A stretch of 7,417 nucleotides of DNA from Frankiaceae bacterium (lineage in GTDB: Bacteria; Actinomycetota; Actinomycetes; Mycobacteriales; SCTD01): the NCBI GenBank assembly GCA_947479995.1, contig CANKBT010000149.1, positions 1 to 7,417 of the forward strand, written 5' to 3'. Of this stretch, positions 1 to 5,585 are shown piece by piece. The position numbers were made by a program, and so were the translations under genes. The stretch's first letter is position 1, and the number at the start of each line of letters is the position of its first letter. The notes under the pieces were generated by a model, which was not told the DNA's origin, ran no database searches, and saw nothing but the letters and a program-made list of their open reading frames with translations.

Positions 1-224
1 AGCGCCGACAGCGGGGCCGTCAGCGGGTCGGGCGCCGGCGTGCCGTACGCGACCTGCGGCGCGGGGGCGGCGGGCGGCGCGGGCGCGGCGACCGGCACCG
101 GCGGGGCGGGCGGGGCGGGCGCGGGGCGCAGGTCGAGGTAGCACTGCGTGCACCAGGTCACCTGGCCGCGCAGGCCGGCGCCGCAGCGGGGGCAGCTCGG
201 GGCAGCGAGCAGGTCGGGCTCCAC
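1..224 (-). CDS. Zinc-ribbon protein with Pro/Ala-rich linker (partial, N-terminal end)
   Basis: Only the N-terminal 74 residues are in the window; the frame stays open past base 1. From the GTG at 224 the protein begins MEPDLLAAPSCPRCGAG. It has a CxxC-x10-CxxC zinc ribbon (C11, C14, C25, C28; CPRCG ... WCTQCY). After about residue 34 comes a low-complexity linker of Ala, Pro and Val with no charged residues, which returns to more ordinary sequence (VAYGTPAPDPL) near the edge. Short N-terminal zinc ribbons joined by Pro/Ala linkers to a distal (often membrane) segment are common in actinobacterial hypothetical proteins; the distal part here is unseen. An earlier in-frame GTG exists at 326, but the 34 codons it would add are rich in atypical codons (GCT, ACA, GGT, CGA, AGG, GCA, GAT) and Arg/Gly, so 224 is preferred. 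Neither start has a convincing ribosome binding site. The gene diverges from the acyl-CoA synthetase gene. Function unknown; the coding call rests on the cysteine pattern and codon bias. Confidence 0.75.
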   Translation of the reverse strand, partial: MEPDLLAAPSCPRCGAGLRGQVTWCTQCYLDLRPAPAPPAPPVPVAAPAPPAAPAPQVAYGTPAPDPLTAPLSA

Positions 225-353
225 GTCCTGCGGATCGGCCGGCCCGGCCCCGTCCTTGAGCCCTGCCCCGGCCCTGGTTCGGCGGTGACCGCCCGCGCCG
301 CGGCGCGCGGTTGTAGCGTCGGTCACGTCTCGCCGTCGACCGCTGGAGCCCTC
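225..353. promoter_or_regulatory. Divergent intergenic region with candidate promoter elements
   Basis: This 129-bp gap separates the divergent zinc-ribbon and acyl-CoA synthetase genes and should hold promoters for both. The most A/T-containing part is GGTTGTAGCGTCGG around 309-322. On the plus strand TAGCGT at 314-319 fits the actinobacterial -10 pattern TANNNT and lies 34 bp before the GTG at 354. No good -35 hexamer at normal spacing was found. On the minus strand the same site reads GCTACAACCG (317-308), which resembles GCTACAGCCG upstream of the ABC ATPase gene (2166-2175). The site assignments are tentative; only the divergent arrangement is secure. Confidence 0.35.
345..348 (+). promoter_or_regulatory. 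Ribosome binding site deciding the start of the acyl-CoA synthetase
   Basis: GGAG lies 5 bases before the GTG at 354. An upstream in-frame GTG at 285 has no comparable site and would add 23 residues unlike the family's N-terminus. This supports 354 as the true start. Confidence 0.7.
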
Positions 354-2141
354 GTGCAGGAGTACTCGACCCCGACCGTCCTGGAGATCCCGGACGACGC
401 GTCCCTCCTCGACGCCGTCGCGCGCAACGCGCAGTCCGACCCGGACAGCGTGGTGTTCACCCGGCGGGTCGACGGGCGCTGGGCGCCGGTCACCGCCAAG
501 GAGTTCGCGACCGAGGTGGCGGCCCTGGCCGCCGGCCTCGTCGCCGCGGGCGTGCAGGCCGGCGACCGCGTCGGCCTCATGAGCAAGACGCGCTACGAGT
601 GGACGCTCTGCGACTACGCGATCTGGACCGCCGGCGCCGTCACCGTGCCGATCTACGAGACGTCCTCGGCCGAGCAGGTGCAGTGGAACCTCGGCGACTC
701 GGGCGCCGTCGCGGTGATCCTCGAGTCCCCCGCCCACCAGGCGACGTACGACGAGGTGGCGGGGCAGCTGCCCGACGTCACGACGGTGGTGCAGATCGAC
801 GCCGGCGGGCTCGAGGAGCTCGCGGCGTCCGGCCGCGACGTGCCGGAGTCGGCGCTCGCCGAGCGCCGCACGACCCTCGGCGTCGACAGCCTCGCGACGA
901 TCATCTACACCTCGGGCACGACCGGCCGCCCCAAGGGCTGCGAGCTCACCCACGGCAACCTGCTCGGCACCGGCCGCTCGGCCAGCATCGTGCTGCCCGA
1001 GCTGTTCAACGACCAGGGCTCGACGCTGCTGTTCCTGCCGCTCGCCCACGTCTTCGCCCGGCTCATCCAGACCGCCTGCGTCGAGAGCCGCGCGCGCATG
1101 GGCCACAGCGCCGACATCAAGAACCTGCTCGCCGACCTCGGCACCTTCAAGCCGACGTTCCTGCTGTCGGTGCCGCGCGTGTTCGAGAAGGTCTACAACG
1201 GCAGCAAGCAGAAGGCCCACGGCGACGGCAAGGGCAAGGTCTTCGACGCCGCGGAGGCCACCGCCATCGCCTACAGCGAGGCGCTCGAGAAGGGCCGCGT
1301 CAGCCCGGTCCTCAAGGCCAAGCACGCGGTCTTCGACAAGCTCGTCTACTCCAAGCTGCGGGCCGCCATGGGCGGGCAGGTCGCCTGGGCCGTCTCCGGC
1401 GGCGCGCCGCTCGGCGCCCGCCTCGGCCACTTCTTCCGCGGCATCGGCGTGACGATCCTCGAGGGCTGGGGCCTGTCGGAGACGACGGCCGCGGGCTCGG
1501 TCAACACGCCGGCCAACATCAAGATCGGCACCGTCGGCCGCCCGTCGCCCGGCGTGACGATCCGCATCGCCGACGACGGCGAGATCCTCATGGCCGGCGA
1601 GAACGTCTACCGCGGCTACTGGCACAACCCGACCGCGACCGCCGAGACGGTCCGCGACGGGTGGTTCCACACCGGCGACATCGGCGAGCTCGACGACGAG
1701 GGCTTCCTGAAGATCACCGGCCGCAAGAAGGAGCTCATCGTCACCGCCGGCGGCAAGAACGTCGCCCCGGCCGTGCTCGAGGACCGCCTGCGCGCGCACC
1801 CGCTCGTCAGCCAGTGCATGGTCGTCGGCGACCAGAAGCCCTACATCGCCTGCCTCATCACCCTCGACGCCGAGGCCGTCGGCCCCTGGCTCAAGGGCAA
1901 GGGCCGCGACGAGGGCACCCCGGTCGCCGACCTGGTCGACGACGCCGAGCTGCGCGCCGAGCTGCAGGGCGCGGTCGACGAGGCCAACAAGGCCGTGTCC
2001 AAGGCCGAGGCCATCCGCAAGTTCGAGGTCCTGCCGGTCGACTGGACCGAGGAGGGCGGGCAGATGACGCCGTCGCTGAAGCTCAAGCGCTCGGTCGTCA
2101 TGAAGGAGTTCAGCGCCGAGGTCGAGGCGCTGTACGCCTAG
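354..2141 (+). CDS. fadD15: Long-chain fatty-acid-CoA ligase (AMP-binding, FadD15-like)
   Basis: Predicted to activate long-chain fatty acids to acyl-CoA using ATP and CoA via an acyl-adenylate, at the cytoplasm/membrane interface. The 595-residue protein begins MQEYSTPTVLEIPDDASLLD, the usual opening of the actinobacterial FadD15 group, and matches the group's length (about 600 aa). ANL-superfamily motifs are in order: phosphate loop YTSGTTGRPKG (185-195); EGWGLSETT (370-378), adenine/substrate binding; GWFHTGD (436-442) with the ribose-binding Asp442; hinge/linker GRKKELIVTAGGKN (456-469); C-terminal MTPSLKLKR (571-579), where Lys576 is the probable adenylation lysine. The inserted region around residues 280-330, rich in Lys/Gly/Ala, is typical of long-chain ligases. 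Start chosen at GTG 354 for its GGAG site; GTG 285 is the longer alternative. The ABC ATPase gene follows 62 bp downstream on the same strand. In M. tuberculosis fadD15 (Rv2187) adjoins pimB' (Rv2188c), and a PimB'-like gene lies 2.3 kb downstream here. Family call very secure; the exact FadD15 orthology is likely rather than proven. Confidence 0.93.
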   Translation: MQEYSTPTVLEIPDDASLLDAVARNAQSDPDSVVFTRRVDGRWAPVTAKEFATEVAALAAGLVAAGVQAGDRVGLMSKTRYEWTLCDYAIWTAGAVTVPIYETSSAEQVQWNLGDSGAVAVILESPAHQATYDEVAGQLPDVTTVVQIDAGGLEELAASGRDVPESALAERRTTLGVDSLATIIYTSGTTGRPKGCELTHGNLLGTGRSASIVLPELFNDQGSTLLFLPLAHVFARLIQTACVESRARMGHSADIKNLLADLGTFKPTFLLSVPRVFEKVYNGSKQKAHGDGKGKVFDAAEATAIAYSEALEKGRVSPVLKAKHAVFDKLVYSKLRAAMGGQVAWAVSGGAPLGARLGHFFRGIGVTILEGWGLSETTAAGSVNTPANIKIGTVGRPSPGVTIRIADDGEILMAGENVYRGYWHNPTATAETVRDGWFHTGDIGELDDEGFLKITGRKKELIVTAGGKNVAPAVLEDRLRAHPLVSQCMVVGDQKPYIACLITLDAEAVGPWLKGKGRDEGTPVADLVDDAELRAELQGAVDEANKAVSKAEAIRKFEVLPVDWTEEGGQMTPSLKLKRSVVMKEFSAEVEALYA

Positions 2142-2191
2142 GCCCGCCGCCGCCGCCCCCGCGCTGCTACAGCCGACTGCCCCCGGCTGCC

Positions 2192-2195
2192 GAGG
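2192..2195 (+). promoter_or_regulatory. Ribosome binding site of the ABC ATPase gene
   Basis: GAGG with 8 bases before the GTG at 2204. It supports GTG 2204 as the start and independent initiation of this gene. The 62-bp gap also holds a run of CCG triplets (2143-2158) and GCTACAGCCG at 2166-2175, a possible but weak promoter element. No T-tract terminator follows the acyl-CoA synthetase, so readthrough from it is plausible. Confidence 0.6.
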
Positions 2196-2203
2196 CACCT
2201 GAC

Positions 2204-2920
2204 GTGAGCCCTGCCGAGCCCGTCCTCGTCGCCGAGGGCCTGGTGGTCGACTTCGGGTCCGTCCGGGCCGTCGCCGGCTTCGACCTGTCAGTCGGGGCCG
2301 GCAGCTCGGTGGCGCTCGTCGGGCGCAACGGCGCCGGCAAGAGCACGACGATGCGGGTGCTCGGCGGCGTGCTGCCGGCGACCGCCGGCACCGTGCGGGT
2401 GGCGGGCGTCGACGCCGCCGACGACCCGGCCGGCGTGCGCGCGGTCGTCGGCTACTGCCCCGACGTCGGCGGGCTGGTGCCGCGCGCGACGCCGTGGGAG
2501 CACCTGCAGCTCGCGGCCCGGCTGCGCGGCATGCCCGACGGCTGGCAGGACCGCGCGGCCGAGCTGCTGCACCGCTTCGACCTCAGCGCGGCGGCCGACC
2601 GCATCACGTCCGGCTTCTCGCACGGCATGGGCCGGCGGCTGTCGGTGCTGCTCGCCGCCTTCCACGAGCCGCGCCTGCTGCTGCTCGACGAGCCCTTCGA
2701 CGGCGTCGACCCGCTGGGCGTCGACGTCACGCTCGAGGTGGTCGCCGAGGCGCGGGCCGGCGGGGCGGCGGTGCTGGTGAGCACGCACCTGCTGCACCTG
2801 GCGGTGCAGGCCTGCGACGAGGCGGTCGTGCTCAAGGGCGGCGTCGTCGTCGGCGCGTCGCCGGCCGCCGAGCTCACCGGCGCGCAGGGCGACGACCGCT
2901 ACCGCGCCCTCATCGCGTGA
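2204..2920 (+). CDS. ABC transporter ATP-binding protein (ABC-2-type exporter NBD)
   Basis: A single nucleotide-binding domain of 238 aa that should power the permease encoded next to it. Visible motifs: Walker A GRNGAGKST (40-48, Lys46); GYCPD (83-87), the Q-loop position with Asp in place of Gln; signature FSHGM (138-142) in place of LSGGQ; Walker B LLLLDEP (158-164, Asp162 and catalytic Glu163); D-loop GVDP (167-170); switch His195 in VSTH. All catalytic residues for ATP hydrolysis are present. GYLPD-type Q-loops and SxGM signatures are known among NBDs of ABC-2 exporters (the BcrA/YtrB-like group), so these changes look like subfamily traits rather than decay. Starts with GTG (VSPAEPVLVAEGL) behind a GAGG site. 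It sits 62 bp after the acyl-CoA synthetase and 12 bp before the permease, so it forms an operon with the latter. Substrate unknown; export of a lipid or hydrophobic compound is only a guess from the neighbours. Confidence 0.92.
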   Translation: MSPAEPVLVAEGLVVDFGSVRAVAGFDLSVGAGSSVALVGRNGAGKSTTMRVLGGVLPATAGTVRVAGVDAADDPAGVRAVVGYCPDVGGLVPRATPWEHLQLAARLRGMPDGWQDRAAELLHRFDLSAAADRITSGFSHGMGRRLSVLLAAFHEPRLLLLDEPFDGVDPLGVDVTLEVVAEARAGGAAVLVSTHLLHLAVQACDEAVVLKGGVVVGASPAAELTGAQGDDRYRALIA

Positions 2921-2938
2921 CCGCGTGACCGCGTGACC
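2915..2938 (+). repeat. Three tandem copies of GCGTGACC at the ATPase/permease junction
   Basis: Perfect 8-bp units at 2915-2922, 2923-2930 and 2931-2938. Each contains GTGA, an overlapping start/stop. The first unit provides the ATPase stop TGA (2918-2920); the last provides the permease start GTG (2933-2935). GTGs at 2917 and 2925 open frames that end after three codons (GTG ACC GCG TGA). No Shine-Dalgarno sequence is visible before 2933, so translation of the permease probably depends on ribosomes finishing the ATPase. Confidence 0.9.
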
Positions 2939-4462
2939 GGGGTGGCCGCGCCGGCCCTGCCGTCCGCGCGGGCGCAGGCGCGGGCGCTGCTGCTGCTGCG
3001 CTGGCAGATGGTGCGCACCCCGGGCGTGAAGCTCGCGGCGGTCGTCGTGCTCTGCCTGCTGCTGCTCCTGCTGCAGGCCGTGCTCAGCAGCGCCGGCAGC
3101 CTCGAGCAGCCGGCGCTCGAGACGGCGGTCGCCCTGGCGCCCGAGGCGTTCCTCGGCTTCGGGGCGCTCGCGCTCATCGCCCCGCTCACCGCGGGCGGCG
3201 GCACGCAGGTGGTCGCCCCCGAGCACCTCGTCGCCTTCCCGGTGCGGGCCTCGACGCACTTCGTCGGCGGCCTCGTGCTCGCCCCGGCCAACCTGGTGTG
3301 GGCGGCGCAGCTGCTCGTCATCGCGGCCATGACCGCCTACCTCACGCTCGCGGGCGGCACGGCCCTCGGGCTGGTCACCTCCGCGGCCTACGTGCTGCTC
3401 ACCACCGTGGTTGGCCAGGCGCTGGCCTGGACGCTCACCGGCGTGCGCGCCACGCGCACGGGGCGCCGCGCGGTGCTCGTGCTCAGCCTGGCCGCCGCTG
3501 CCGCCGTCGTCGCCGTCGTGCGCAGCGGCCGCGGCGGCGACGTGCTCGACGCCAGCCCGACCCTCCACGTCGTGCAGGCCGTCGTCGCCGCCGGCACCGG
3601 CGACCTCGCGCGGTGGGGCACGACGACCGGCCTGCTGCTGGCCGGCTCGGTCGTCGGGCTGGCGCTCGGCGCACGCGCCTGCAGCTGGGCCCTGGCCCGG
3701 CCGGGCGACGCCGGCGGCCGGGCCGAGAGCGTCGGCGTGCGCCGCCGGGCGCCCCGCCGCAGCGCCCTCGCCGAGCTGGTGGCGGTCGACCGCGCCAGCG
3801 TGTGGCGGGCGCCGGCGCTGCGGCGCGGCGGCCTGGTGCTCGCGGTGCTGCCGGGCGTCGCCGCCGCCGGCGCGCAGGTGCCGTGGGAGTCGCTCGTCGT
3901 GCTGCCCGGGCTGGTCGCGTCGGGCGCCGGGCTGCTGTTCGGCGTCAACGCCTTCTCCCTCGACGGCCCCGGCGCCCTGTGGCTGGCCTCGCTGCCGGTG
4001 CGCCCCCGCACCGCCCTCGCCGCCAAGGTGCTCGTGCTGGCCGAGACCGTGCTCGGCGCCGTCCTGCTCGCGGTGGTCGTCGGCTCGCTGCGCAGCCCCG
4101 GGGCGCCCGAGCCCGCGGTGGTCGTCGCCATCGCCTGCGGCGTCGTCGGCAGCACCGCGCTCGTGCTCGCCGGCTGCCTGTCGCTGTCGGTGCGCCACCC
4201 GCACCGCGCCGACCTGCGCGGCCCGCGCGACGCCGTCGCCCCGCCCGGCGCCCTCGTCGTCGCCTCGGTGCGCCTCGCGCTCCCCTGCGCCGTCCTCGGC
4301 ATCGTGCTCGAGGGCCTGGCCGCCACCGGCCTCGCCTGGCTCCCGCTCGCGCTGCTGGCCCCGGTGCTCGCGGTCAGCGCGCTCGTCGCCGTGCGCGCGG
4401 TGCGCGCCTGGGACGCCCCCGTCGTGCGCGCGCGCGTCGTGCAGGCGGTCGCGCAGGGCTGA
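2933..4462 (+). CDS. ABC transporter permease, about 12 transmembrane segments
   Basis: A 509-residue, strongly hydrophobic Ala/Leu/Val-rich protein that is the likely membrane channel for the preceding ATPase. Apparent membrane segments, judged by eye: about 34-51, 70-88, 112-137, 141-168, 179-196, 229-248, 299-315, 321-343, 361-384, 394-418, 438-460 and 463-488. A cytoplasmic basic stretch around 262-298 (GVRRRAPRRS) splits the protein into two similar halves. The motif FPVRASTHFVGG (102-113) in the first half matches LPVRPRTALAAK (354-365) in the second, each just before a membrane segment, suggesting an internal duplication; such a fused permease would pair with two copies of the ATPase. 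The N-terminus (ALLLLRWQMVRTPG) fits large ABC-2-type permeases. The start is GTG 2933 inside the tandem repeat; a later start at Met26 would cut into the conserved N-terminal helix. It ends 13 bp from the convergent mannosyltransferase gene. The substrate cannot be told from sequence. Confidence 0.85.
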   Translation: MTGVAAPALPSARAQARALLLLRWQMVRTPGVKLAAVVVLCLLLLLLQAVLSSAGSLEQPALETAVALAPEAFLGFGALALIAPLTAGGGTQVVAPEHLVAFPVRASTHFVGGLVLAPANLVWAAQLLVIAAMTAYLTLAGGTALGLVTSAAYVLLTTVVGQALAWTLTGVRATRTGRRAVLVLSLAAAAAVVAVVRSGRGGDVLDASPTLHVVQAVVAAGTGDLARWGTTTGLLLAGSVVGLALGARACSWALARPGDAGGRAESVGVRRRAPRRSALAELVAVDRASVWRAPALRRGGLVLAVLPGVAAAGAQVPWESLVVLPGLVASGAGLLFGVNAFSLDGPGALWLASLPVRPRTALAAKVLVLAETVLGAVLLAVVVGSLRSPGAPEPAVVVAIACGVVGSTALVLAGCLSLSVRHPHRADLRGPRDAVAPPGALVVASVRLALPCAVLGIVLEGLAATGLAWLPLALLAPVLAVSALVAVRAVRAWDAPVVRARVVQAVAQG

Positions 4463-4475
4463 GCGCCCGGTCGGG

Positions 4476-5585
4476 TCAGCCGGCGAGCAGTGCGCGCCAG
4501 CGGCGGGCGAGCACGTCCCACCGCCACGAGGCCTCGACCCAGCGGCGCCCCTGCTCCCCCACGGCACGCGCGGCGTCGGGGTCGGCGAGCAGGGCGGCGA
4601 CGCGGTCGGCGACCTCGTGCACGGCGGTGCCGTCGACGACGTGGCCGGTGCGGCCGTCGAGCACCGCGTCGGGCGAGCCGCCGGAGCGCCCGGCGACGAC
4701 GGGCAGCCCGGTGGCCGACGCCTCGAGGAAGACGATGCCGAGGCCCTCGACCTCGAGGCCGCGCCGGCGGGTGCGGCACGGCATGGCGAACACGTCGCCC
4801 GCGTCGTAGTGCGCCGGCAGCTCGGCCCACGGCACCGAGCCGGTGAGCACGACGTCGTCGGCGACGCCCTGCTCGACGGCGAGGCGCTGCAGCCGCGGCG
4901 CGTCCGGGCCGCCGCCGACGAGCAGCAGCGCCGCGCCGGGCACGCGCGCCTGCACCGACGGCAGCGCGCGGATGAGCACGTCCTGGCCCTTGCGGGGCAC
5001 CAGGCGCGAGACGCACACGACGACCGGGCGGTCCGACAGCCCGTGCCGGGCCCGCACCTCGGCGCCGCCGCTGCCGGCGCGGAAGACCGACGTGTCGACG
5101 CCGCTCGGCAGCTGCGCGAGCGTCGCGGCCGGGCCGAGGGCGGGGCGCAGCCGGGCGAGCGTGTAGTCGCCGAGGTAGGTGACGACGTCGTTCGTCGTGC
5201 CGATGCGCCGCAGCACCTGCCGGCTGCCGGGCAGCATCGCCCAGCCGACCTCGTGCCCGTGGGTGCTGGCGACCGCGCGGTCGAGCCCGAGCGGCCGCGC
5301 GAGCAGGCCGAGCGGCGCGGCGGCGCCGAACCAGACGCGGTCGCAGCCCTCGGCGCGCGCGACCTCGCGGGCGCGCCGCAGCACGTCCGGCACCGGCAGC
5401 AGCAGCGTGCCGGGGTGCCGCACGACCGGGTGCGGGAAGTCGCGGTCGTGGGCGTCCGCCCCCTTCCAGGCCGGGGCGTAGACGACGACCTCGCCGTCGG
5501 GCTGGCGGCCGGCGAGCTCCCCGACGTACGCCTGGATGCCGCCGGGGCGCGGCGGGAAGTCGTTGGTGACCACGAGGGTCCTCAC
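4476..5585 (-). CDS. pimB': GT4 glycosyltransferase, PimB'-like phosphatidylinositol mannosyltransferase
   Basis: Predicted to transfer mannose from GDP-mannose to phosphatidylinositol monomannoside, giving PIM2 at the inner face of the plasma membrane. The 369-residue protein has a GT-B fold: an N-terminal acceptor domain starting MRTLVVTNDFPPRPGGIQ with the GGIQ loop (15-18) and STHGHEV (107-113), and a C-terminal donor domain with SGVD (161-164), SRLVPRKGQD (193-202; Arg194 and Lys199 as donor-phosphate ligands), VGGGPD (223-228), and CRTRRRGLEVEGLGIVFLEA (270-289) carrying the EX7E pair Glu280/Glu288. The NDFPPRxGGIQ opening and PCRTRxxGL(D/E)VEGLGI segment are characteristic of PimB' (Rv2188c). 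The start GTG 5585 overlaps the upstream protease stop by 4 bases and has AGGAG 8 bases upstream, so the two are translationally coupled. A fadD15-like gene nearby fits the mycobacterial order. A related GT4 enzyme with another acceptor remains possible. Confidence 0.88.
   Translation of the reverse strand: MRTLVVTNDFPPRPGGIQAYVGELAGRQPDGEVVVYAPAWKGADAHDRDFPHPVVRHPGTLLLPVPDVLRRAREVARAEGCDRVWFGAAAPLGLLARPLGLDRAVASTHGHEVGWAMLPGSRQVLRRIGTTNDVVTYLGDYTLARLRPALGPAATLAQLPSGVDTSVFRAGSGGAEVRARHGLSDRPVVVCVSRLVPRKGQDVLIRALPSVQARVPGAALLLVGGGPDAPRLQRLAVEQGVADDVVLTGSVPWAELPAHYDAGDVFAMPCRTRRRGLEVEGLGIVFLEASATGLPVVAGRSGGSPDAVLDGRTGHVVDGTAVHEVADRVAALLADPDAARAVGEQGRRWVEASWRWDVLARRWRALLAG
5582..5585 (-). promoter_or_regulatory. 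GTGA start/stop overlap coupling protease and mannosyltransferase
   Basis: The protease stop TGA (5584-5582) shares bases with the mannosyltransferase start GTG (5585-5583). AGGAG at 5598-5594 on the minus strand lies 8 bases before the GTG, inside the protease's last codons. Both features indicate co-translation from one mRNA. Confidence 0.85.

Noticed and set aside
2142..2165. CCG triplet run after the acyl-CoA synthetase as a functional repeat
   Set aside because: A short run of CCG in DNA of this composition is expected by chance, and no further structure was seen.
599..2920. 773-codon plus-strand frame fusing something to the ABC ATPase
   Set aside because: Before 2204 the frame is an Arg-rich shadow of the acyl-CoA synthetase. 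The real ATPase begins at GTG 2204 with its own GAGG site.
4464..4475. Bidirectional terminator between the convergent genes
   Set aside because: Only CCCGGTCGGG is present, a 3-4-bp stem with a tiny loop and no T-run; too weak to call.
2288..4567. Very long minus-strand open frame (759 codons) opposite the ABC operon
   Set aside because: Its product is a low-complexity Arg/Gly/His/Glu/Gln-rich string without domains, and it lies antisense to clearly coding ATPase and permease. Long shadow frames are expected at this GC content.
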